From NCBI RefSeq assembly GCF_047663525.1, contig NC_092605.1, positions 744,001 to 808,000 on the forward strand: DNA of 64,000 bases, in the 5' to 3' direction. Below are positions 37,495 through 48,349 of the stretch, piece after piece. The stretch is from Anas platyrhynchos (lineage: Eukaryota > Chordata > Aves > Anseriformes > Anatidae). Position numbers and translations under genes: made by a program. The first letter of the stretch is position 1; each line of letters begins with the position of its first letter. The notes under the pieces were generated by a model. The model searched no databases. It worked only from the letters and a program-made list of their open reading frames with translations, and was not told the DNA's origin.

Positions 37495-38410
37495 AACGGG
37501 ATATCGATACAGCAAAGCTCAGCAGCATGGCGAATGGACGAGGGCCACCGCCCCATGGCCATGAAGCAGAGCAGGGCTCAGCGCCCACGGCAGCGAGGGA
37601 GGTGATGAGGTCCCCACGGGGCTGAGGACAAGATGCTACCCGCGGGCTGGCCACAGGCTCGACCTCTGGAGCACATCTGGAGGCTGCCGGTGTGATCAGG
37701 CCCAGGAAAGAGCCCCTTTCCTCACCGTGCAGCTCCACGGAACCACGTTGTGGCACCTCAGGGAAACCAAGCCCCTTTGTGAACCTCTGCGCACCTCCCA
37801 GGATGGACAAACAGCTCTGGATGCGAGGCAAGTTGCCTCAGGACCTTCCTCCAGCTCAGACCTTGTCATGGAACAGGAAAAATCATTGAGCTCAGTCCTT
37901 CTTACAACCTCCTCCTCCAAGGCTAACCTATCCCATTTTAACACACTCCATCACCTTTTTTTGTTGGTGGCAGAGAACTCATTTCCCCTTCACCAGTAGG
38001 AAGAGGCTTTGATCACTTGCTGGGGACCTCCTGCCAGTGCTCACCCCAAACACTGTGTGCCCTGCAGCACTTCAGGCCACTGCTCGCAGGGCACAGAGCG
38101 GGGAGAGGGCACAGCACCGGGGGACAGGGGGACAGCACGGGGAGCAGGGAGGCTGTGGAAGGACAGGGCTGCCTGCAGACAGCAGCCTCAGCCACACCAA
38201 CAATACTTCACGTTCATGAGTGCCATAAAGCAGCACCCAGCCCCACGGAGGAAGGAGGCAGGTTTGGCGTTGGAGTCAGAAGGAAATCCCAGCTAATCCA
38301 GCTCAGTTAGACAAAAACAAAGAGGATCATACTGATACAAAGTTCTGGCTAAAGCCCTGCACCTGGTCAGCATTTGCAAGATTAGATAAGGACTGAACTT
38401 AGTCCCTTCC

Positions 38411-38420
38411 AGTATATATT
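38411..38420 (+). promoter_or_regulatory. ENPP7: ENPP7 TATA box
   Basis: The element AGTATATATT lies about 55 bp above the chosen ATG, which would place transcription start near 38440-38447. A GATA site (AGATAA, 38384-38389) and an HNF4-like half-site (CAAAGTTCT, 38338-38346) lie just upstream. Both factor families commonly drive enterocyte genes; their binding here is inferred. Confidence 0.65.
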
Positions 38421-38469
38421 AACACGAGCTCTCTGGATGTCTGGGCTACTCCAGTTCAAGGGCAAGAAG

Positions 38470-38710
38470 ATGTTTGCTTCTCTGGGGTTCCTATTTGCCA
38501 TCCTCTCTATAGCAAGATGTGTCCCCGTGCAGCAAGCAGCCAGCCGCGATAAAGTTCTCCTGGTGTCCTTCGATGGCTTTCGGTGGAACTATGACCAGGA
38601 CGTGGACACCCCCAACCTGGATGCCATGGCAGCAGAGGGAGTGAAGGCACGGTACATGACTCCTGCCTTTGTCACCCTCACCAGCCCGTGCCACTTCACG
38701 CTGCTGACCG
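38470..38710 (+). CDS. ENPP7: ENPP7 exon 1 (coding part)
   Basis: This exon encodes the signal peptide, metal ligand Asp35 and nucleophile Thr71. It ends after the first base of a Gly codon, followed by donor GTGAGT at 38711, so the splice phase is 1. Confidence 0.93.
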
Positions 38711-41700
38711 GTGAGTCCCCACCTGCCAGAGCAAGCAGAGCCCCAAAGGGGGGTGCAGTGTGACGTTTAAAGAGCAAATTCAAGGCTTAGGTTTAAGGGA
38801 AGCTAAGTCAAGCTAGGACTACCCAAGTACTGGCCTCAGTAGCATGGTAAGCTTTAGCACATATGTATTTTGGCAAAAGAGCCAGAGACATGGCAATAGT
38901 TGCATAAGCTGAACCTGTATTCATCAAAGGTAAATAGCATCAGACTAACCTGGTAGCCTCATTTTATAAGATAAATGATTTTTTAAATAAGGGAGATGCA
39001 GTAAATCTCATCTTTCTGGACTTCAGCAATGTATTTGATACAGTGCCGCATGGGAAATCATTAGTTAAGACGGAGAAGATGAAGATTAGTACAAAATCTC
39101 TAATGTGGGTAAGTAACCGGCTGCAGGGAAGGCAACAGCAGGTAATACTGAAAGGAGACTGACAAGCTAGGGAGGGTAACAGGGGAATTCCTGGGGAATC
39201 GATTCTGGAGCCAATCTTATTTAAGATTTTCATTAATAACCTTGGCATAAAAGAGTGGTGCATGCTAATGAAATCTGCTGATGAGAAAAGGCAGGGAGGC
39301 GGCATCAATACAAAGGAGGACTGGGATATCATGCAGAAGTAACTGTGCAGTCTTGAGGACTAGAATAATAAAAAATAGCATGAAATGTGACAGTGCAAAG
39401 TGCCAGCCTTTCATTTGTAAGGGGAATTTCTGCTTTATGCTGACCTTAATCATTGTGAACAACAGAAAACGAAACACCAAAGCAATTAGTTAAATGCAGC
39501 ATAACGGTGAACCCTAAATGTGATGAAAAGGGCAGGAGCAACTGCAGGAGGCAGCTGCGCTTCCAGGGGAGAGGGGGGGGCAGGGCAAGAGCCACCCGCA
39601 CCGTGGGCCCCTGGGACTCACAGCATCCCCCTGCAGCCTCTCACGCTCTGCTCCTGGCCACCCAATGTGATATGAGCCAGGTGGAGGAACGAGGCAAAAG
39701 CAAAAGGACAGCCGGGAAAGGGGAAGGAGAGACAGAGAAACAGACACGGACTTGGGAGTCCGGCGGGAGCCTGGCTCACACCCGCCTCGTCCATCTCTTC
39801 TGACAGGGAAATACCTCGAGAACCACGGGGTGATACACAACATGTGGTTCAACACCAGCACGGGGGTGAAGATGCCCTATTACGTCACGCAAGGCATCAA
39901 CAGCTGGTGGGACAACGGCAGCCTGCCCATCTGGATCACAGCTCAGAGACAGGCAAGTGGGGCAGGCTCCTCTCGCACGCAGACCCCGAGACAGAGGCGT
40001 CTCCTGCCTGCATTCATGCAGTAAAAGCTACAGGCAAGCCACGATCTCTAGTGGCCATGAGCTAACATCCTCCTTGCAAATGACAGGCTAATTAGAGCAG
40101 CAAAAAAATTTAAATCCCCAGACACTGGCAGGAATAATTATGATCATTCTATTAAAAATAGCAAAAAAATAAAAGATGCATTTCAGCTTTATTAAGATAT
40201 TAATGAAACAGGTTATGCATTTCCTGTTCAAGGAAACCCCAGCCAGTTCTTTAGGGAGCATAACAAGCCCAAGCGCTGTGTGCTCCAAAGCACGTACCTC
40301 ATTTCCTCGGCCTCACCCAGCACCTTCGGGGGACCGGTGTGGGGGGCTGGTCCCCTCTTCACTGAGCACTGCAGCACTTCACTGAGCACTTCCTCAAATC
40401 TCAGCAGGCTTTGAATCTGGCTTTAAGACAGGACACAAGACCTTGCCCCAGACACATACCTTTGCCTGTATTTACCTGCCAAATTGGCCCCATTGACTTC
40501 AGTGTGAGTGCTTGTATGACGGCAGCACGGCACACCATAATGCCCTGGTGGTCAGGAGCCAGAGGGGCCATGCAACGTACAAACAAGTCACTTTCTAAAG
40601 TGATAACTAATATTAGTAACACAGCGAGAAAACCAGCACATAGGGGTTCTGGGAAGGGCAGAGCTTTCAATTAATCACTTTTAATTGGCAATGAGCAAGA
40701 AAACCTCATTAGAGGCAGAGGTAGACATTAGGGGGCTGAATGAACTAACCGCATTAGTAGGTAGTTGTTGTACTGACAGATGGAGAGATGCTGCAGAGTG
40801 AGTTCAGGTGGGTTTATGCAATGTCTTCACTAACAGGGTTTAAAGACAGGCTCCATCTATTTCCCTGGGGGGAGAGCAAAATATCAAGGGGAAGAAGTGA
40901 ATATGAAGATAGTGGAGCCCCCCATATTCAACTACAGCAATGAAACCAATTGGAGACAGAACATCGACACTGTGATGGAATGGTTCACGGTGAACAACCT
41001 CGACTTCATCGCCCTCTACTTCGGTGAGCCAGACTCAACGGGACACAAGTACGGCCCCGAGTCCGAGCAGAGGAAAGCCATGGTCAGCCAGGTGGACAGA
41101 ACCATCGGCTACTTAAGGCAACGTATCAGGGAAAGTGGCTTGGAACCAAAACTCAACCTCATCATCACGTCTGACCACGGCATGGAGACTGTCATAAAGA
41201 CCAATGAGATTCACATCCAGACAGTAGAGAACTTCACGTTCAGCGACATCCAGTTTGAACTCTTAGACTACGGACCAAACGGACTACTGATACCGAAAGA
41301 AGGGAAATTGGAGCACGTGTATTCAGTCCTGAAAAATGCCCACCCAAAGTTACATGTGTACAAAAAAGAAGAGTTTCCAAAGAGATTCCACTATGCCAAC
41401 AACCCCCGGATCACCCCGCTCCTGATGTACAGCGATCCGGGATATGTGATCCACGGGGTAAGATGCATGCACAGATGCATGTTGCTGTCTTTTCTTGGCT
41501 CTGCTTCTTTCTTTCTCTCCTCACGCCACCTCTGGGGAGCTGAGCCAGGGACCGAGGGGTCGGGGCGCTCACCCCCTGCCTCCCTTTCAGCGCTTCAAGG
41601 TGCAGTTCAACAAGGGGGAGCACGGCTTTGACAACGAGGCCATGAACATGAAAACCATCTTCCGCGCCGTGGGGCCGGCCTTCAAGCAGGGGCTGCTGGC

Positions 41701-42316
41701 CGAGCCCTTCGAAAGCGTCAACGTCTACGCGCTGCTCTGCGAGCTGCTGGGCATCGTGCCCGAGCCCCACGACGGCTCCCTGGAGGTCCTCAAGCCCCTG
41801 CTGCGTGAGTGCCCCGCGGATGGCTGCGGGAACACCGACATCTAGCGGCGGTCGCCCGACGGCCGCAGCCGCTGCGGGGCTGCTGCGGGGCCGGAGCCTC
41901 GCGGGGGGCTCCCTCCGCTCCCCCCCCCCCCACGGCACAGCGGACCCCGGGCCGGCCCTGAGCCAGCCGGCAGCCGGGCAGCTCCCGCTGTAAGGACGTC
42001 TAAACGTCCCCAAAACGCCCAGCCAGGCTTTGCGCAGCCGGTAGAGGTTGGAAACGGGCGGTGCTGCGGTGAGCGGAGCAGCATTCTCGCAGGGAGCAGG
42101 GGATGCAGAGCGGCTGCTTGCTGTGCCCAGCCCCCTGCACGAGCTCCATGCTGCGGGAGGGGGCTGCTGCTGCTCCCCTGGGCAGAGCCCGGCTCCCCGC
42201 TTTAATGCTGAACTTTCACCATTGCAGGTTCAAGCGCTCCTCTCCTTGCTGCCACGAAGCTGTCAGTGATGCTGGGGATTGCTCTCACTCTGCGATGCTG
42301 GGGAGGAATATACTAA
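38470..42316 (+). CDS. ENPP7: ENPP7, alkaline sphingomyelinase (complete, 5 exons)
   Basis: The joined exons 38470-38710, 39807-39952, 40837-41457, 41591-41804 and 42228-42316 give 436 codons plus stop; human ENPP7 has 458 residues. The product belongs to the nucleotide pyrophosphatase/phosphodiesterase family and cleaves sphingomyelin to ceramide and phosphocholine at the intestinal brush border. Residues 1-17 form a signal peptide. The two-zinc alkaline-phosphatase-type site is intact: Asp35 in SFDGF, nucleophile Thr71 in FVTLTSPCHF, Asp and His in FGEPDSTGHKYGP, Asp-His in TSDHGM, and His in GEHGFDN. N-glycosylation sequons include NTS, NGS, NET and NFT. The C-terminal exon adds a short hydrophobic tail, as expected for a membrane-held ectoenzyme. 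I chose ATG 38470 over the upstream ATG at 38437 because it begins the signal peptide, has A at -3, and lies a normal distance below the TATA box. Identity comes from remembered similarity to mammalian ENPP7, with catalytic motifs seen directly. Confidence 0.95.
38905..39480 (+). mobile_element. CR1-type LINE relic in ENPP7 intron 1
   Basis: The stretch follows the reverse-transcriptase region of sauropsid CR1 elements in sense orientation. Recognisable parts are a GGAGATGCAGTAAAT start, a CTTCAGCAATGTATTTGATAC block (the 'FSKAFDTV' region), ATTTTCATTAATAACCTTGG, and AATAGCATGAAATGTGACAG near the end. It is full of stops and small indels, has lost the YADD-type motif, and is an old inactive fragment lacking both ends. 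Identification is by remembered CR1 consensus. Confidence 0.8.
39807..39952 (+). CDS. ENPP7: ENPP7 exon 2
   Basis: The acceptor TGACAG precedes 39807. The exon encodes KYLENHGVIHNM through PIWITAQRQ and ends in phase 0. The following bases are GCAAGT rather than GTAAGT, so intron 2 appears to be of the GC-AG class. The flanking CAG|GCAAGT is otherwise a perfect donor. Confidence 0.9.
40837..41457 (+). CDS. ENPP7: ENPP7 exon 3
   Basis: The exon follows AACAG at 40832-40836 and opens with GLKTGSIYFPGG, which aligns with human GLRAGSFFYPGG. It carries the FGEPDSTGHKYGP and TSDHGM metal-binding motifs, ends at YVIHG in phase 0, and is followed by GTAAGA. Confidence 0.93.
41591..41804 (+). CDS. 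ENPP7: ENPP7 exon 4
   Basis: A CTTTCAG acceptor leads into RFKVQFNKGEHGFDN, which contains the last metal-binding His. The strong donor C|GTGAGT at 41805 ends the exon in phase 1. If this intron is retained, translation runs on for 12 codons to a stop at 41843-41845. Confidence 0.9.
42228..42316 (+). CDS. ENPP7: ENPP7 exon 5 (C-terminal hydrophobic tail)
   Basis: An ATTGCAG acceptor precedes 42228. In the phase set by exon 4 the exon reads RSSAPLLAATKLSVMLGIALTL, then RCWGGIY and TAA. This resembles the serine/proline stretch and hydrophobic end of mammalian ENPP7. The exon is short and was found by phase matching, so it is less certain than the others. Confidence 0.75.
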
Positions 42317-45300
42317 CCCCCCCTAGCAGAGGTAACGTATTCCAAGGATAGCCAGACAGCTCTGTGGAGGTGCTGCCTTGTCTAGGCACGTGCCTGTGTG
42401 TTGGCTGCAAGAAAAAGGATAAAAGTTTGCTGTTTGTCTTCAATGTGCATATATGCCTGGAGACCTAGCCGGACGAGCAATTCTCGGTCTCATTTCCTGG
42501 CACTTCCAGCACTGTGCATGCACAGCCGACATCCACAGGCTGGACACACAAGAAATAAGCACCAACAGCACCATGCTTTCCTCTCTTGACAGCCTCCAGG
42601 TTCCAGGCAGCTCTACCAGAAATGTGTGGGGAGGTGAGGAGGAATGTGTCTGAAGAAGACAGCCAGAGAAGTGTATGGAGACCCCGCTCCAAAACCTCCC
42701 CAGTTTTCTCATCCACATTCCTCCAGCGTTACTGAGTCCCAGAGTGGGGAAGCCCTCCCCAGCTGTGGTGTGCACCAGGGATGCACGGCTGTGGAAGCTG
42801 ACACTGACGCTCAGTGTGACCCTGACAAAAGCATCCTGTGTCGGTGCTGCCCCAACTTCCCCATCTGCTGAAGGGAGAAAAACTCCAGCTTGGTTCGGAC
42901 GAGGGACAGTTATTACATGATGAGCTTCTAAAGCAATTAAAAGCAAATCTAAGTTCTGCGTGTGCCAAGAAGCCTTCTGTAATTGGTGCTGGACTCCAGC
43001 ACAGGGTACACGGAAAAGGCAGGGGTCTTGTCCTGTCTCTGCTGGCTGCAGGAGCTGCTTGGGCTGCCCAAGGGCCCCTGGCTGTGGCAGCGGGGTCAGA
43101 ACAAGCTCAGCTTTGGCAAAGGCAGCGACCGGGCGCAGCAGCCTCAGAGAGATCCCAGCATCGCTCAGCGTCTCCTGCCCCTGCCCTGAGCCCTGGGTGC
43201 CTTGAGCATGGTTCTGTTTGTCCAGCCAAAGCTTTCTGTCCCTTATGGCTGCGGACAAAAATGGGCAAACAGCACCCACCCAAGCTCAGAACCCACAGCA
43301 GACAGGAGAAGCTGTGGCTGCGGTACTCCAGGCAGCGCTCAGGAAATGTCACCCACCTGCAGCCCTGATCCTGGGCTGTAGATCCTCCTCCTCGGAGCTG
43401 TGGGAGGGGGCCTTAATCCCTGCTGTATTTTGGAGAGGCAGAGGGATGGAGCAGCGACGTGGCCTGGGCCCACCTGGGCCTTGTGGCACCCTGTCCCCCT
43501 CCTGTGCCGCATGGCTGATGCACCTCGGATGCAGGAGGCCCTTGTACGAGGCCAAAACTCCCTCCCCTTTAGGAAGCAGCCCGGGATCCCTCAGCTGGGG
43601 CTCAGGACAGGGAGCAGGACAATCCCACCATCCCAGAGCCCTGGTCCCTGCCCTCCCAGTGGGCACCAGCAGGGCAGCTGCCCCGGCCCCCATCCCAGAT
43701 GCTGAAGCGCCTCTCCCCAGCCCCCGTGCCTCATCTCAGGGGCTCGATAAACATCTGTTGCCATAGAGACTTGCTCGAGCTGCCTTCCCTGCATTGGTTT
43801 CACCCAACAAGATGAAACAAGAGACGCACACTCCACTCAGAAAAACAGGAAGAAAATGTTTGGCTTGAAACCATATTGGGGGTGGGGGTCAGGCCAGCAG
43901 CACGCAGAGTAAATGGTCCATTAGGCAAACTACGGGGAGGCTCCGAAAGGGGAGCCACACGGGCCAGCACTGCAAATATCATTTAAAATAATATTAATAA
44001 TGATAAGAGCTCAGCGACTTTCCCAGTCATCCTGCTGGTGATTTTGGGACTTTCTGCACAGGTCAGTGCAAACAGCGCCCTGGGCTGCGATGGCTGTGCC
44101 GGCCGTGCCGCTGCCGTACCGAGCCGTGGGCCACTGTGCTCACCAGGCAGCAGCCGGTGCTGGCTGTGGGCTGGGTGGCTGCTGGTGCTGAGCTTCTGCG
44201 AGGCTTCAGCTTGCCTGGCACGGGGAGGGCTGCCCTCTGCAGCACTGCTTGGGGACAACACGGAGCTGGAGCTTCACGCGGAACAAGACGGGGCCACGCA
44301 GCCCCATTCCTGTGGCCACTGCAGCCTGGAAGACCACCAAGTGCTCAGCCCAAATTCCAGCCCTGGTTGCAGTATGATGCATGGGCTCGCTTCTAGGGAT
44401 GCCCTGGAGATTCACATCGTGCACTTGTTCAAATCTTCCAGCCCTCCCCATCCCTCTGACTGTGCAGCCCCGGAGTTACGGATGCTTCATGTCACAGGGT
44501 GAGGCCGATTCTCCCCCTCTGCAGGGGTGTAGAGCGGTGTCACCCCACAGACACCCAGAGCTGGCTCAGCCCAAGCCAACCGGTGACCCCCTGCTCCCCA
44601 GCCCAGGAAGTTTCCAGCCCAGCCCCTCCCTCTCCCCATGCAAACTCCAAAATGCAGAAACCCAAACCCCAAATGTTGTCCTTCTTTGAGTCCTTCCAGC
44701 CTTTCCCTTCGCATCTCACACCGTGCACGTTTACCACGCGACATTTCAGCCACTCAGCCAGCAGACAAACCCCTGCCCAGCCTCGCTGGCAAACCTGGTG
44801 CTGGTCGGCACTGCTCAGCCGTGGCTGCCTGCAGCCGGGCTCACCAACATTCCTGCTCTGAGTGCTGCGCCTCCCCCGCCTCCCATCCCCACGTAATTCA
44901 TTCCCCACCGCCCCCCCTCCCCAGGGCTGGGGGTCACGCAGCAGGGAGAGGCCTGTTGTGTATTGCATCCCAATTTGCTATGCATTTCCACACCATTTGC
45001 TTCCCTTTCTTTTTCCTGCGCTAGAAAGATGCTCGCTACCCAGGGGTCCAAACTGCTCCGAGACTGTAGCATAACAACAAACATCTCCATACAGATATTT
45101 ATTTATTTACAGAGCACATGCAGCTTGCAGGAAACCTACTGCCCTCCTGAAGTGCTCGCGCTGGGGGCAGCGTGCCCGGAGGCGAGGGGCTCTCTCCTGT
45201 CCCGTGTCCCCCAGTTCCGTCCCCAGCCCTGTGCCCAAATGAGATGCAAATCTCTGCGCTTCAATTGGCTCGTGCCTCGGGAAAGCAGCCACCATTTGCC

Positions 45301-48300
45301 CACAACAAACATGGCCACCGTGGCACCCCCCGCCCCCCTGAGCTGGCTCCAGCTTCCTCCCCTGGAGCCAGGAATATTGCGGCTCCTCGGCACCCCCCGG
45401 GTACCCCCCGGGCACCCCCGAGCCCGCAGCGCAGGAGCGGAGCACAGCACAGGGCACCGCTGTTTTCCCGGTGGCTCCAACACAAAGACAGAGGCCAGGT
45501 GTCCCCGCAGACACCACCCCAACCCCACAGCCTGCCCTTGGGCTCCTCGCACTGCACTGCCCCAGGTCCGTGCTTTGCAAGCTGCAGGCGGTGCCGCTGG
45601 GCGCTGGAGCACAGCGCGGATGCACAGCCTGGCCACGGCCACCGCACCAGCAGCGGGCTTCTGCTGCTCCTCACCGTGCTCCGCGGCTCTGCACGCTCAC
45701 ACCGAGCACACCCAGGACATGCTGCAGTCATCACACCACTGCCCCCAGCTGCCAGACCTTGGGGTGTCAGCTCCAAGGGGCAACACGGCACGTCCCTGCT
45801 GAGCAGAGGGGCCATCGCCCAGAAATCCCATTCCAGCCAGCAGCAAGGCGTGCAGGAAGCACCTTCCTCTAGCAGCACAGCCACCGAGGGCTGCAGCCCA
45901 GGCAAGCCCCAGCCCCTGCCCCAAAAGGCCGGCAGCGTCCCCGCTCCGTGCAGCAAGGAACTGCTCGGTCTGCGCCTCGAAGCCATGGGCTGTGGGCACA
46001 ACCCTACACTGCCACCAGGAGAAGAGACGCACAGAAAGCCAAGCTGACTTATTCAATATTTTACCAATACGGATTTAACTGCAGCTTCAACTTCTGCTTG
46101 CCACAGCGGGCCGTGTAGTCCTCCATGTGGCAGGGCTGGTGAGCAAAAAGACCAAAATCCTGCACTGCTTCACCTCTTGGAAACTATCGTGTGAAAATTT
46201 TCCTGGCCAGAGACCCCCACGCTCTCTACTAAAGCCCTGCTTGCTGTGCCCATTCCAAAGTCCTCCAGTCCACCAGAAGCATCATTCACTGCATCCAAAG
46301 GTCCTGCTCTTCGGGTGCATCACCTTCCTCTGGCAAGGAATGCTCCCTCCTGCACCTGAGCATGGCACGCCCCCACTACCGGCACCACACGATCCACGGC
46401 ATTCCTGGGATGTCTGACATGCTTGGGAAGAGCTACAACATTATGTTCCACCAGACTAGTGAAGGGGTCGGAATCGCATTTTTAAGACACCAGAAGTTTT
46501 CTCAGTGACTGCCGAGGTTATTGGCTTCGCTGCCACTTAGCCCTGCTGGTGCTACCACAATATTACTGCGCGCTCCTGAGTCCCTCAGAGGTGAAGCCTC
46601 CTTCAGGGATGAGGAATCTGAACCCAGCACAGAGGCAGCCTGGGGAGGGCTCCGGGCATTTCCTCCTGCACCCCCCGCAGCTCTGCCCCCAGCAGAAGGC
46701 AGAGGCACGGAGCCCTTATGGCCTCAGGGGGGGCTGGCCAGTGCTGCCCAGGAAGGCGCCGCCGCTGGGACCTGGCAGAGCCAGGAGTGGGGAACGTCCC
46801 CCTGGGCAAGGGGCTGGGACCCCCCTGCCAGGCACTTGAGCACAGTTTTTTTGTTTTTTGTCTTTTTGTCATTAAAACATCCCGAAATGACGAAGACAAA
46901 GGTGGGCTGTGCTGGGCCAGCACCCCGGCACCAGGGAGGGGCAGGCAGCTACGCTTCCATTGCTGAGCCCACAACAAAAGATCAGAATAGCAATGTAAAA
47001 ACTCATGAGATTTTAACATATACAAAATTGGGAGCTTTTTTATTCACTTCCTGTTTTTGCTACTCTGTAAAGCCACAAGTTCAGTCTGTCAGTGCTTATA
47101 TTGATTTGTTCTCTTTCTTTTCCTTTCTTTTCTTTTTATTTTCGGAGAAACAACTGAAATTTTTCATTTAACCACACGGCTCGAGGACCTGGAGCTTTAT
47201 TAAAGACATCAAATAATGGGAAACCCGTGATCGAGCTGAGAAAGCTGCCACAGCACCCCGGACTGGCTCGGAGTGCCTTTGTGCTCCGAGGAGACACTGG
47301 CTCTGCCCTTGGACACCCAACGTGGCTTTTAAACTACGCAAAATAACTGCGGCTCCAAATGGAAGCGAGCACAGCGCACGCCGCAGCCCGGGTGCAGACC
47401 AGACAGCTTGCTCGCACATTCCCAGTAAAGCCCTGGGGATGGGATGGGATGGGGAGCAAATCTCCAGCTCAGCCTGCAGAAGGTGACCAGGGCGCAAGGC
47501 AGAGATTTTCCCCCCGCTCGCGATGGGAACCTGGGGCAGCAGCACCACGGAGGCGGCACACGCGTGGCGCGCTGGATGCACGGCGTTGGGGAAACCCGCT
47601 TATTCTGGAAATGAAGTGGACTGTGCTGGCCACGAGGGGTCACACATGAAGCTGCTGAGACAACTGCACCTCAGACACATCCAAACGCTGCCCGCTCGCT
47701 CCCCGGCGAGACCCCAGTGCCAGAGGTCTGCCACCACCTCCTACCCTCGCTTCTCCGAGGCTCAGCGAGCAGGAGAACAAAGCACCTGCACCCAGCCCAG
47801 CCTTCTCCTCGCTGCTCAGAGAAAGAAGCAAACAGTCACTGCATTTCTGCATCCTCCCGGGGAGCTCTGCAACACCAAGGGGCAGCCGAACGCCCAGGAG
47901 AGGAGCCCACCCAGTGCTGCAGGAACCCGGGGTTATTTCCTCGGGTACTTTTCTCGCCGTGCCTGCGAGCCAGATGGAGGCAGCTCGAGCCCGACATTCC
48001 TCACCCCGCGCGGCGCGGCCGGTCACTTGAGCTGCCACATAAACGCCGTGAATGCCGTATTGTGCGCGCACACGGCTGGTGTGTGCGGGGATGGAAAGTC
48101 TCGCACGTTTTTTTTTTTTTTTTTTTTACTAAAATTTAAGACGTGCTGCACACAAAGACCAGAGCTGATGAAAGCTAAATTAACTTTAAAGGATGAAAAA
48201 AGCGCAGCGCTGGGTTACATTTCCATGTCACCTTCGGCTTAAAAAAAAAAACGGTTCCAACTATTCTTCTCGTCGGTGAACAAAACCAGTGAAAAGAAAA

Positions 48301-48349
48301 CAATAAAATGGGGCACCGCTCGACACCAGAGGAGCTCCTAGGAAGGACT
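42317..48349. other. ENPP7-CBX2 intergenic region
   Basis: No further exon is seen. No canonical AATAAA was found soon after the ENPP7 stop; an ATTAAA near 42935 is the nearest candidate signal. A perfect octamer ATGCAAAT at 45244-45251 lies close to an inverted CCAAT (CAATTGG, about 45262). A 20-T run occurs at 48108-48127 just before the CBX2 CpG island. Confidence 0.45.

Noticed and set aside
38437..38469. Upstream in-frame ATG for ENPP7
   Set aside because: It has T at -3, adds a hydrophilic extension before the signal peptide, and lies at or above the start predicted from the TATA box.
41805..41845. Stop at 41843-41845 as the normal end of ENPP7
   Set aside because: A consensus donor precedes it, and a phase-matched terminal exon with a mammal-like hydrophobic tail follows. 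I kept it only as a possible intron-retention form.
43757..43770. X-box-like GTTGCCATAGAGAC
   Set aside because: Two mismatches in the second half-site; too weak to list as an RFX site.
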